64,000 bases of DNA from Plecoglossus altivelis. Taxonomy: Eukaryota; Chordata; Actinopteri; Osmeriformes; Plecoglossidae. The stretch is taken from assembly GCA_036571765.1 (NCBI GenBank), contig BROE01000012.1, forward strand, positions 13,057,190-13,121,189. Reading direction: 5' to 3'. Of the stretch, positions 22,043-35,703 are shown in pieces. Each line of letters starts with the position of its first letter. Within the stretch, counting starts at the first letter, position 1. The notes under the pieces were generated by a model. That model was not told the origin of the DNA and made no database searches. It saw nothing but the letters and a program-made list of their open reading frames with translations. The translations under genes were made by a program, and so were the position numbers.

Positions 22043-22913
22043 GCTCTTGTTAGGGATGATGCCCTTCTCCAGCAGCTGGTTGTCCTTGTCCGTGCGGATG
22101 GCCAGCCAGTTGCCCAGCTTGCCGTCGTACAGCGTGTCCACCACTTTAAAGATGTCCCCTCGACAGAACGGGAGGCTCTGAGGGCTCTCCTTCTCGTACT
22201 CAAAGTGCGTCCGGATGAAGAAGGAGTCTCCTCTGCCTGACGCCAGGATGTCCTGGTAGACTGGGGACCAGACAACACCACGTCTGACTCCTGATTGGAC
22301 TGTCCAGCGTGGCTGCTGGAGTGACTGCTGATGTGGGTGAGGTGTACCATACCTTCAGGCTTCCTCTGGGCCAGGATGGTGACTTCCTCTCCTTTAGGGA
22401 CCTCCAGGAGGTAGAGCACAGCATCCTCTCGCACCATCCCCCTGAAGTCCATGCTGTTCACCTGAACATAAACACATGCCATGGTTAGTGTGTGTGTCAC
22501 CCTGGTGTACCTTTATAATGTGTGTGTGTGCGTCTGTGTGTACCTTCATGATGTGTGTGTGTGTGTTTGTACCTTCATGATGTGTGTGTACCTTCATGAT
22601 GTGTGTGTGTGTTTCTTCACAATGTGTGTGTGTGCGTCTGTGTGTACCTTCATGATGTGTGTGTGTACCTTCATGACGTGTGTGTGTGTGTGTACCTTCA
22701 TGATCTGGTCCCCTGTGCGGAGTCCCTCCTGCTCAGCAGGGCTGTCCTCCTGGACGCCAGCGATGAAGACGCCCACGTCGTTGCCCCCGGCCAGCCTCAG
22801 ACCCACACTGTCCCCCTTCTGGAAGACCACCATCACTGTGTTGGGCCTGAAGACACACACACAGATAGAGCTCATTACACAAGCACACACACACACAGCT
22901 CATCACACAAGCC

Positions 22914-22944
<31 letters not shown>

Positions 22945-25900
22945 CAGTGTGTGCGTGTATAATATTCTACATCACACCCACCCGTAGATCTCCAGGTCTT
23001 CTAGACTAGGTTTCAGCAGGGTCTTGGGAGCAGCACGCTGTTTGGGAGCAACGTTGACGACAGGCACTGTGGAGGAACAGAGAGAGAGACATCATGAGCC
23101 TCCACACACACTGACCTCTGCTCACACACACACACACACACACACGCACGCACCTGGGGGCGTGTCAGGGCGAGGCTCCTCCCTCTCAGCTGGCAGAGGA
23201 AGAGGGTCGTCCACAGGTCGGTCTGGAAGTCGGAAAGGCGTTGCCTTGGCGCCCATCTTGGCAAGGCGGCTAGGTGGATCGTCCCTGATGCGGTACAGCG
23301 ATCACGTGTCAAGTTCGTACACCCACAGTATATACTATAGACTATAGATCAGCTATGATTATAGGCAACTATTACAAACAAAGTTTTATGTGAGTGAGTT
23401 TAGTTATGTAAAAGGCATCGCTAGAATGAACATTCAACCAACCCAAACAAGCCCAACTCTAACAATGCAAAACATGATGTGTGACGTTTAAGGTGCAGTG
23501 GACCAATGCAGCTACAAGGCTCTAACAGTTTAATAGCTAAGTACTGGAATAACTGTGTTAGCTGCCCACATGAAATCACGTGTACCAACAATATGTATAA
23601 AAAAAGGTTTTTAATTATTGGAAGCCATTTGTTGTTTTTGGGCATTCCTCCAGTGTTGACATCAGGAAGTGACGACTCACCTGGGCTTCTCTCGGAGCCT
23701 CTCATTGGACGAGTGGGAGGACAGGTCAGAGGGCACTGCGCGCCGGTCGTCCTGCGGCGAGTAGGAGCGGTACGACTCGATCTCGGAAAGATCTGGAACA
23801 CAGAACGCCACCGGAGGGTTAGGACTCGTCACTTTGCCAGGCGGATATGGAGCTGACCACAGTAGAACACTCCGGAGAGGGAGGGAGAGCGAGGGAGAGA
23901 GGGAGGGAGAGAGACAAGGGAGGGGGAGAGAGAGCGAGGGAGGGAGAGAAAGAGAGAGGGAGGGAGAGAGAGGGGGAGGGAGAGCGACGGAGAGAGAGGG
24001 AGAGGGAGGGAGAGCAATGGAGAGAGGGAGGGAGAGAGAGAAAGAGAGGGAGGGAGAGAGGGAGGGAGCAGTATTTCACCCCAAGCAGAGGGAGAGAGGA
24101 GGAGGGTGATGATAGAGGTAACAACATTCATCCAATATTAGTCACAGGAAGAGAAAGCGAGAGAAGGTGACAGAGGGAAAGAGGTCAAATTGCAGCCCAG
24201 ACAAGCCAAACGACAGGCATGCCAGCCTGTCTGTCAGCTGAGCCTCTCGTCTCCACAGAGACACACTCCTCTCGCAACTCAGAACAGGCCAGACCTACAG
24301 GCGCTTGATTCCCGACCATAACATAATGAAAGTCTGTCCTATCCAGTTGGATTATAAAAAGGTGGATTACATGCCAATGCCCCACACATGCACACAAGCT
24401 CGCACACACAAGCTCACTCACGGTTTCCCGCACTAACATTCCAAAATCAAGTAAAGTGGGTCACAAATAACTGAAGCGAGGTTCCCCCACAGGGCCGAGA
24501 TCAGCTCTGCTCTCCACCCTCCCCGCCAGTCTCACCTGGGCCAATCACAGGGTGGGCTAGTATCACGTGACTTAAAAAAAGGCCTAAACCAATCAGTAGA
24601 GAGGGTTTGGTGTTCATGGTGTGGTGCAGAGTTAGAGCAGGTTTGCCCTAGCTCAGATGTAAATAGACACGTGTCAGTTCATCTCTGAGCCCATAAACGT
24701 CCACATCAGCGCTGAACAGAGAAACCCAAATATCCAGAGAACAGAAACAGAACGATGTAGAAGAACAATATGAAGGGTTGAAGGTCAGAGAACGTTTCCT
24801 TTTTCCAGTTTTATTATCAGACACAAAACAGCAGAAACAGAATAAAAGGACACACCACAGTGGACACATGGACGGCCGTCCCTCAAACACACGCTGGTTA
24901 GAACTCCTCCCCCACCCCCACGTTTACATGTTAGTCACGGCGGCTAGGCCGCGACCCGGAGAGCGATGGGGCTGGTGGGTTGAGAGAGGGGCGGTCACAT
25001 GGGGTAGGTGCAGCTGGCGCGCAGTGTGGCGGTGGGTCTCTCACCATCCATCTCAGAGTCGCTGTCGGCCAGTGGCGGGATGCGGATCAGGACCTGCCTC
25101 TGGTCGCGCTGGACCACCAGCTGGAGGCGCCCGCGAGACTTCTCTATCAGCCTGCCAGCGTCGCCCAGGGATAGGTTCTCTGTCACCGTGCCGTTTATCT
25201 GGGGGAGGGAGGGAGAGGAAGAGAGATGGGGAGAGAGAGAGAGAGAGAGAGGGATGGAGAGAGAGACAGAGAGGGCAGGAGAGAGAAAGAGATGGAGAGA
25301 GGGAGAAAGAGGGATGGAGAGAGGGAGAGAGAGGGATGGATAGAGAAAGAGATGGAGAGAGAGGGATGGAGAGAGAAAGAGATGGAGAGGAGAGGGATAT
25401 AGGGAGGAGATGAAGAGAGCAGAAGATGGACAGAGAGATGGAGAAAGAGAGGTGGAGAATGTAGAATAGAAGGATACAGCGAGGAGAGATGGAGAGAATG
25501 GATTGAGGTAAAGAAAGACCAGGTACGGTTAACAGATGAAATCAGTCCAGAGAGGCAGACATGGGTCCCTCCAGCCCCAGTAGGGGCAGCTGTGTCTGGG
25601 GCCTACCTTCAGGATGATGTCCCCTTCCTGGAGGTTACCGTCCCTGCAGGCCAGGCCTGTGCTGGTCATCTCCTTAATGAACAGCTGGCTGCCCAGTCGA
25701 AGGCCGTACTCTACAAACACATCACACACGTTTGAACATGGGCTGGGAACACTAACTGACCGACCATCAAAGTTAGAGACTGTGGTTCCTTCAGCACATG
25801 TATACAAAGCATCACCCCTGTTGGGTTAAAGCTGTGGTTGTCAACCCTGGACCTGGTCTAGATGTTTCCCCTTTGCCAACACACCTGAATGGGTCGTTAT

Positions 25901-28900
25901 CTAGCTCTGTAGAAGCCTGCTAACAAACATACATTAGACTCAGGTGTGTTGGAGCAGGGAAACATCTTGAACATGCAGGACAGGGTTTGGCACCATTGGA
26001 TTAGCGAATAGCCCCTGGGCCATGTAGATGTGTGGTCAGACAGTACAGCACTAAGCTCCACCCCTCCCCACCTTCGTTGGGTCTGTTCTTCAGCAGCAGG
26101 ACGTTCATTGGTTTCTCCAGGGGGTCCTGGATGCGTGGTGGGCAGGCCACCGGGATGGGCATGTTGGGGGGCGACGGCGAGCGCTCCAGGCGGTCTCTGC
26201 TGCCCGCCCTCCGCATCGGCTCCTCCAGCCGCGGGTCGTACTTCCGGTGGTCACGGTCGCTGGGGATACGGTTGCGCTCGAAGCTGTGGTCGCGACCGTG
26301 GCTGCGGGCCGGACTGGGAGGTCTCCTGTAGCGCATGTCGGGGCTGTGGTCGCGGTCCAAGGTGCGGTCGCTTTTATACCGCCTCTCGGGGCTGTGGTCG
26401 CGGTCGAGCATGCGTTCGCTGCGATAGCGCCGGTCGGGGCTGTGGTCGCGGTCGAGCGCGCGGTCGCTACGGTAGCGCCGGTCGGGGCTGTGGTCGCGGT
26501 CCAGAGTCCGACCGTGGCTGCCGTCTCGTCTGTAAGCTCCCTCGGGGCCGAGGCCACGCTCCATGCTCCTGCCGCGCTCCTCCCGGCCGTAGTCCCTCTC
26601 TCGGGTGTGGTAGCCCGAATCCGTGTAGCCGCCAACGCGCTCCAGGCTGTGGTCGCGGTCGGGCAGGCCGCTGCGGCTGCTGTACAGGCTCCGGCGGTCC
26701 TGGTCGTAGTCGTCGTTGTAGTCGTTGCTGAACACGCGGTCGTCGGGGGAGGGGTCGCGGTTCATGGTGCTCACCGGAACCTTCCGCGGTCTCTTGACTG
26801 TCTGTGAGATGAACGAAGCACGAAACACACTTTTTCAAAGCGTCGACTGTTTGTAAACGATGACACTGACACAGTCTTTAACCTCAACTAAGGACAGAAT
26901 TCAGAAAGCACTTTCGGACCTAACAGAACTTGACTTACTATTTTGGCTACTTTCCCACACTTCCTCAGGGTCTGAACAGCGAAGCTGTGGACCACGCCCT
27001 CCATGGGTGTGGCGTTCACTTGGATCACACGGTCACTCTCACTGCACAGCAACGCACAAAAAACAGACGCATCTTGATCTTCAGTCCAGACTGAACCTGA
27101 CACTAACATGTAGATGCGGGTGTAGTTACAGTGGTGGAGCACTTGACTGTAAGTCCAGAGATTACAGGTTCAAAACCCCCTCAACCGAACGTAGCTTTGG
27201 ATAAGTAAAGTCTGCTAAATTATTACATTTATTATTATTATTATTATTATTGTCACGCTAGCTCAGGGGTGTGACAGCAGTAAACCTGGAACCTCAAGGT
27301 CACGGGTTTGAAGCCTCATCTGTGCAACACTGGATCAGAAGCTACAAGCAGGACAACCAATCACGCGACGCCCATGATGTTGACGGACAGGAGATACGTA
27401 CAATAGAAGACCGTCGGCCGGCCCTCCTTGCAGCACGTCCGACACCACTATGGACGTCTCCCCGCTGTCGTCGTTAGGGTTGTCCCGCCCCCCCGACACC
27501 GCGATGCCGAAGCCCATCTTCGGGTCCTGTCAAAAGACATACATGCAAATGTGCTGAACTGGGTTTGTAGAGAGATACTGCCTGTAATCTCAGTCAATGG
27601 GTTTACATTACTACAGGCAGATGATAATCTGTTAGTCTTCAATGTGTGTGTGTGTTCCTGGAGCACATCGCCCGCCCCAAGCTTGGCCCGGTAGTGTGTA
27701 CCTGGCCCTGCTTTGACCAGAGATTAGAGCAGAGCTCTGATGAGCCCATCACCCTCCCTCTCTCTCTCTATCTCTCTCTCTCCCTCTCTTCTCATCTGTA
27801 CTGAAACAAGCAGTAGGCACATCTGCTCCTAGGCCAGATGGTCAGGGAGCAACAGAGAGGGAGAGAGACAGAGAGAACACATAGAACAAGAAGGAGAGAG
27901 AAGAAGAGGAAGAGATTGGGAGGGATAAAAGGTGGCAGAACGAAAGAGAGATGGAGCTACTGAGAAAAACAGGAGAGTGAGAACAAGAGAATGATCGATG
28001 ATAAATGATAAGAGCGACAAGCGGTAAAAGGAGGAAAGATCGCTCGTATGTAAACAGGAAGTGATGCGTGAGGCAGAGAGAATACCAAGATGAATACAGT
28101 CAAAGAAGAACTTGGTCAAATATGGACAGAGAAGAGATGATGGACGAATGGAGAAGTGTAACATGCTGGCAGAGGGCGAGGGACAGAGAAGTGTAACATG
28201 CTGGCAGAGGGCGAGAGACAGAGAAGTGTAACATGCTGGCAGAGGGCGAGAGACAGAGAAGTGTAACATGCTGGGAGAGCGCGAGGGACAGAGAAGAGGA
28301 GGACAAGAGAGCGGCTTTCCAGGAGCAGAATCCAGACCATGAACCAATATGAGATCAACATGATTAAGTAGGAAGGATGTGTGTGTGTGTGTGTGTGTGA
28401 GACAGGCTCACATGATCTTGGAAATAATCTCCTAAGAAGCACGGTGACCCAGTTCACTAAACAGCAAGTCATGGTAAAGTCCACAAGCACTACTGTTATC
28501 AGTAATAACATAGAGAGACAGCATTGCTGCAGTAACGGTGACATAGCGCTATAGCAGGTTCTCACTGCAGCAGACTGTAACCCGACTGTCTGCACGGCGT
28601 GGATGTGCGTCAAAGGTATGTCACACACCTACAACTGAGGTTACCCCTTAGTCAGTTTGAAAATGAACCCACACGTGGATAGCGAGTCTGAGATAGAGAG
28701 AGGGAAAGGGAAGGAGTGTGGGAGGACGATGAGGAGGAGAATGAGGAAGCATAGGAGGAGGATGAGGAGGCGTAGGAGGAGGATGAGGAGGCGTTGGAGG
28801 AGGATGAGGAGGCGTAGGAGGAGGAGGTGTAAGAGGAGGATGTGTAAGAGGAGGATGAGGAGGCATAGGAGGAGGAGGTGTAGGAGGAGGATGAGGAGGT

Positions 28901-31900
28901 GTAGGAGGAGGATGAGAAGGCGTAGGAGGAGGATGAGAAGGCGTAGGAGGAGGATGAGGAGGCATAGGAGGAGGATGAGGAGGCGTAGGAGGAGGATGAG
29001 GAGGCGTAGGAGGAGGATGAGGAGGTGTAGGAGGAGGATGAGGAGGCGTAGGTGGAGGATGAGGAGGTGTAGGAGGAGGATGAGGAGACGTAGGTGGAGG
29101 ATGAGGAGACGTAGGAGGAGGAGGAAGTGTAGGAGGAGGTGGAGGTGTAGGAGGAGAAGTGAGACTCACCCGCTGCAGCGTCACAGTGTACTGCTCCCAC
29201 ACTGTCTCCTCCATGACTGGATTCTGCTGGAAGAGAGAGACAAACAGGCACTTCAGCCACAGAGAGAGAGACAGGCACGTCAACCAGGGAGAGAGAGACA
29301 GGCACGTCAACCAGGGAGAGAGAGAGACAGGCACGTCAACCAGCCAGGAGGGGGAAAGGTTACAGACACAACTTTCATTGGTGCCTTGAAGCCCTGGTGG
29401 AACAAAACAATGGTTCCCAGTCCTGTTCCTTGCGGGACCCCCCCTGCCCTGCAGGATTTAGAGGTTTCCTTCGCCCAACACACCTGGGTTAAATGAACAG
29501 GTTGTTAACAGGCTTCTACTGAGTTGAACTATTCATTTGGGTCAGGTGTGTTGGGGAAGGAAAATATGGGAGGAGGGTTCTGAAGACCAGGGTTTGAAAA
29601 CACTGCGACCAGTGTGGCTTGGAGCCTTTCAAATAAGTTGGAAAAAATGCTTAGAAACAACCAACATGTAACACACACAAACACACGCACACACAAACGC
29701 ATGCCGCTCTTCAGCTTGCAATGATTCACACCACTGAACACACTAAGCTTACCTAACGAACCAGACAAGCCATCTGACATCTCACCCACATATCCACATA
29801 TCCACACACACTTTTGCTTTTTCTGACTAACTAGACTGCAGACTAGCTGCTGTCAGCTGTCCATTCACCCTCTCCTCAGAAACAGTTAAACTTCCCTCAC
29901 TTTTCCCAGCAACACACAGGCTTGCTCTACCTGTCTCTCACCAAATCACCTGTCTGTCTGTCTCCATCCAACCACCCTCCGGTCAGTCTGCTTTTCCACC
30001 TGTCTGTAGCCTCTCCACATATCTCCCTGCCTCTCTACCCGCCTCCCTGCCTCTCTACCCGCCTCCTTGCCTCTCTACCCGCCTCTGTACCCGTCTCCCT
30101 GCCTCTGTACCCGTCTCCCTGCCTCTGTACCCGTCTCCCTGCCTCTGTACCCGTCTCCCTGGCTCTGTACCCGTCTCCCTGGCTCTGTACCCGTCTCCCT
30201 GCCTCTGTACCCGTCTCCCTGCCTCTGTAATGGTAACTCACAAGCCCCTGCAGGATGCGGATGGCCTTCACAGTGTGGGCCCACTTCCTGTGCAGGTGAA
30301 GGACCGTCTTCATGTTCCTGTCTGTCCACCTGTCAGTCCACCTGTCCGCCAGTTGCCCGTCCGCCTGTCTGTCTGTTGCCCGTCCGCCTGTCTGTCAGTC
30401 AGTCTGTTGCCCGTATGTCTGTCCGTCCGCTCGTCTTGATCTGCTTCTCTCCCTCAGTCCGTCTCTCTGCACCTCCAGCGGTGCTCTGCTGGGTTGGGCT
30501 GCTCTACAGCCCAGCCTCAGAGCCACCTCCTCCCTCCTGCCTGCATCTGCCTGCCTGCCTGCCTGCCTGCCTGCTGTTGACGTAAGAGGGATTCTGATGG
30601 CCTACATTCACAGCAAATCCCACCATCCAGAGACGAGGTAAACACACCCACAATCGCATAAACTCTACTTCTCAAACAATCCCTTACACAAACTGTCACA
30701 CAATTGCAGGCACACACACACACACACACACACAGCCGTTTACATGAAAATGATTAAAAAACACTGCTCATAACAGCGCATAACAATAAAACCGGTAATC
30801 ACGCTTGTTGTCACAAACACTCTCTCTGACACACACGTGCCACTTTACAGAAATAGAGCACGCACAATAACACACACAACAAAATAATCGCAAGAATTCA
30901 TCCCACTCAGATTAGTACACTAACTGAAAACCATCTGTTAACCAGGAATCTGTCGTATCAAACTATAAGGTGAACCAAACACATGGTTCCTCGACTGTGA
31001 CGCTGAGCATCACATGTGAATCTGCATAAAACCAATACCAAAGAAAATCTCTGCTAACTTGTCCTAGAAGTCTAGTTGAAATGGGGGGTATCCAGGTTGC
31101 CAGATCTGAAGTGTAACCCACATCTTGGGTGTCTTACAGAACCGATGAGGAGTCCAAGGGAAACTCCTGGTGGAAAGGATCCCGCTCTTGACACGAGGAA
31201 ACCGTGTGTACATAGTCTGGAGTGTGGTTTGTCAGTGTGTGTGAGTTAGAGTGGTCTCTAAGTGCACGTGTGTGCAGGGTGGTGGAAAAGCAAAAGTACC
31301 TGTGATTCAGAGTGAGGGTATTTGCCAGAGGGCCGTTGTGAAACACACCATAAAAGGACATCTGGTAGGGAACTGTCCAGGAACACACACACACACACAC
31401 ACTTCAGGAGGATAACCTCCTGACAGAGGCTGCTCCTCTCTGCCCAGCATCTGTCCTGCTGACGCCTCCTTTACAAACAGCTGCATCTCAGGAGCTCCAA
31501 TACTCCTCATTAGTGTTGCCTGGTTTACCAGTACTGGTGTCATGACAACACTAATAGTCTACTGGACTAGTGCCATGTCCACAACGACATTTACTATACT
31601 GATATTAAGCTTGTCACTAGGGAGGTGTTCTTACTTTCCTAAGGTCAGAGTATGAATGAACCGTCTACATTTACCAGACAGTGCAATGATGCCATCTTGA
31701 CAACAGTATTACATTGCAGCTGCATGGAGTTGTACTCCTGTACTGTGTTCAACTGAAGCATGGGTGTAGCTCAGCAGTAGAGCGACTGAAGCAGGTTGAA
31801 ATCCCCCTCTGTCGTTGCTTTGGTTAAAAGCGTCTGTTGGATGAATGCGTTGCTCTTTGGTCAAGGCATGGTCTATCTTAGTCATGAATATCGGCGGTGC

Positions 31901-34900
31901 TGCTGCCCTCTAGTGGTGAGACCAGGAAAAGGCTTAAAACCCTCATTTCATTCATTCCCCGAGTCTATCTGAAGTGGTTCCCTCTCTGGGAATTACGCAA
32001 GAATGGACCCACCATTCTAGTTTCAGTGATGAAAACGAGCGTTTAAATCGTCAAATGAATGAAAGAGCAGAAGGCCGACCACCCCCATGAGACGGGCTTA
32101 GAAGAACACAGCCTTTAATCTCAAATCAGTCACTGGCATGTACAAAAGAGCATGCGGTTCTCTCTCCTCTCTCACACTCGCAGACGCTTACACACGCAAC
32201 GGGCAACATTCAAGTTGACGTAATACTGTAGACATAAACCCGCACAAGACGCAGTTAGTCCACCCTTTGTACGGTCATTAAGCGTACCCCGTGTTACACA
32301 GAATGTGCTAACTTACTAGCACACTTGCTAATGTTTAAGCATGAAGTAATAAGGACATCCGGGTCTAGATTTATCGACCAAATCATCCACTTTTTTGAAA
32401 ATGTGCTCACCTCATGACCTTAAAACTACCCTGAATTAGTTGTAACACTGCGCCCTCTAGTTGAAATCGAAAAAACTACATGCAATTTAAAAAATGCCGT
32501 TTTTATCTTAAGCAGACGGATGTTTAATTTAGGCTGAAAACGTAAAACGAAACGAAAAAATGCGCACCGATTAATACACGGTTATCTTAAAACTAACACA
32601 ATTCAACCTGTTTTAAAACTGAATCATTTTAGCCTTCTGCGATTAACAGCGGTCATCCTCAACCACAATCAAACCGCTCTAAACATTTTGCAACATACAC
32701 TACGAACACTAAAAACCAATGTTTAATTTAAAGATCACAACATAATACAGGTTAATAATCCCGCTATTATCAGATCAAGTCCAACAGAAGCTAGGAATTG
32801 AGGGAGCGTCCCATTTTGGGAGCAGGTGGATCAAACTGGCTTTCCATTCGGTCTCGTGACTTTTTTGAAACGTCTCTTTAGTGAATACACACCAAAACTA
32901 GACTGATATTTTACACACTTATTGTTTTACAGTTTAGACCCCGTAAAAATACAAATGATGTCGACTACTTACTTTGAAATACTGAGTCTCATATCTGCTC
33001 AAAGAGAACAGTCTCCCTCCATTGACGGGCATCATGCACTGTCACACCGACGGAAAGGACTCGTAAACTGACCGAAAACGGACCGCTATTCCTGTATCCG
33101 TGGTACAGAAGGAAGACACATGGAGGCCGGTAACACGATTGAAACTTGTTCTAAGATTCGTTGTCGAATTCCACTTTTCGGCATTATTTTCCATCGTGAG
33201 CATGAGCGCCCCAGGCGACCGCATTAAGCCACAATACGGCCCACTGAATACAAAAACGAGGTTGAAACTATTTTGGATATTTTAACCAGATTATAAAATA
33301 AATCCGGTTTGTAATAAAGCCACGCATAACTCCAATGCGCTTTAATTTGAAATGTTGTCCATTAAACAACATTTGGTCCTCCAAAGACGGTGTGAACTGT
33401 TGCTTATTGAGTCAGATTGAATGTTTTCATCATTCAAACAAGTGCACTTCATTTTCCATAACCAAGTTAATTTCAGTAACTGTCAAATATGTGTGTAGAT
33501 AACTTGATTGCTTTTTAAAAATACCTCTATGTGTTCAGCACAACACACACAGCCAAATAGTTCTCAAGCACAATAAGATAATAAATGAGATGAGTCATCT
33601 CAGCCACTTCAGTAGCACATAAAACACCAACAGTGTCTTTCCTGGAACTGGGTTGGAAAGTTCTAGAAGAGTCTATCCAAACAACAGCTTCCCACAACAG
33701 CAAGAAGTCTTCCTGATTCAAATGCTTGGTTAAGGTGTGCATAAAGGCAGTGTGTAGGAGGTGTGTGTTGGGAACAGTAGTGTTCAAACCAGGGTAAAAG
33801 GACAGGGACCTTGAACACATTGCCAGTAGCAAACATGGATCAAGTGGACAACGATAAGAAACAGACATTCCGCACAGATTGAACCCACCCCATATCTCTA
33901 TGGCCGTAGAAAAACATGCGTCCAAATAACTCGGTATGCCTTTCCCATGGAGATTACGCCATTAAAACCACCATGCTTAATTTAGCTGGGCTGTGAAACC
34001 AGTCCAAGCCAACTGACCCCTGGCACTGCTGGGAGGCAGTCCAGACTGAAGCAGCCCAGACTGAGGCAGCCCAGACTGAGGCAGTCTAGACTTATGCAGT
34101 CCAGACGGAGGCAGCCCAGACGGAGGCAGCCCAGACTTAAGCAACCCAGAACGAGGCAGTCTAGACTTAAGCAGCCCAGACGGAGGCAGCCCAGAGAGGA
34201 GGGTGAAGGGAGCTAAAGACGTACCCTCAGAATAGCAGAGTAGTTTGGTGCAGAGAGACGGCGAAGGTAGAGGTACTGGGCTTCTTTGGTCCAGTAGAAT
34301 CGGTCCCAGGAACAGCTGGCCCGGAACAGGTCACTGTTGGACTGGTCTATAGACTGATCACTACGGAAACAGAATACCCACTGTTACATAGGAAATGCAG
34401 CCTGCATTTGTCCAACTGTGGTCAAAAAGTACTTTTCATTTAGTTTGAATAAAAACAGCTGACGATGTGAAAAACAGAGATTGTTTTCGATCAAAGGCAA
34501 ATTGTCAACATTTCCATTTATCCCAAAAGTGCTTCCCTGGCAAAGACGTAACACGGCTATTACTTTTGCTTTGACCAGACCAACACACAAACCAACACAA
34601 CACAACACACACGTGTGTAGATGCACGCACACTCAAAATAAGAAGCATAGGGTGAGATAGCAGTATCTGAGGGCAGATGTAACCTCATTGCGCAACATAT
34701 GCCTGAACTCAAAACCCGAGTGAACTCAAGAAAAGAAGTGTTTGACCTTGCTTGGACCTTTGACCATATGACCAGCTTGTGGTGAGGCTCTCCAACTAAC
34801 CCCCTTGGTCCCAAACCTGAGCAGCTGCTGGGATGCAGTGGACAGCCAGCCAGCCTTCAGCAGAAGCCAAATGACTTTAATTTAGCAGATTTATATCCAG

Positions 34901-35659
34901 TGACACAACAGGACTGTGTGTGTGTGTGTGTGGGGGGGGGGGAGTCAATCTACATCCTCTTGATTTGCAGTAAAACTCCAGAAGCATCTCCGTCTGTTGT
35001 ATGACAATGACACAGCGGGTGATGATGCACTGGGTCATCTGGGGAGAGCTGGTACAGCAGGCCTGAGATGTCATCTGCTGTGTTTACGGATACAGTCACA
35101 CTGCTCACTATTACAGTAGGAACGCTGCAGACCCTGTTACCCTGGGCTACACATCGCCCACTACAGACCCTGTTACCCTGGACTACACATCCCCCACTAC
35201 AGACCCTGTTACCCTGGGCTACACATCCCCCACTACAGACCCTGTTACCCTGGGCTACACATCCCCCACTACAGTCAACATCAAGAATACAGAACAGCAA
35301 TGAACATTCTAAAGAGCGATGAATAGCATGACCATTCTGAAGTACAAAGAACATCAATGAAAATTCTAAAGAACAAAGAACATTCGAAAGATGGTGGAAA
35401 AGTGATGAACACTCTACAGAATGTTGAAAACAGAAACATCAACATCCAAACAGTGTAGAACAGTCAAAAGAACGTTGAACCATGAGGAACATTGCCAAGC
35501 AAGACACAGATTGACAGTTGAGACAACCAGTCCTATTAGATATTTGGAATCGCTTCAAGCAGCAACAAAAATATCCATGAAATGTGGCTCTGCAAAACCA
35601 AATACAGTTCTGCAGAATCCATGCAGGAACTTGCAGGTAGTCATTACCCACATAGGCAT

Positions 35660-35703
<44 letters not shown>

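Noticed and set aside
26030..26731. A 233-codon plus-strand frame rich in Cys, Gly and Arg
   Set aside because: Shadow of the repetitive Arg/Asp-rich tjp2 exon on the opposite strand.
28648..29334. Long open frames on both strands (over 200 codons) rich in Pro/His, Ser or Arg
   Set aside because: They arise from a minisatellite with units divisible by three; only the short tjp2 exon at 29223-29170 inside is real.
31755..31850. tRNA gene
   Set aside because: A and B boxes are present but no cloverleaf can form and a SINE-type tail follows; it is a tRNA-derived SINE.
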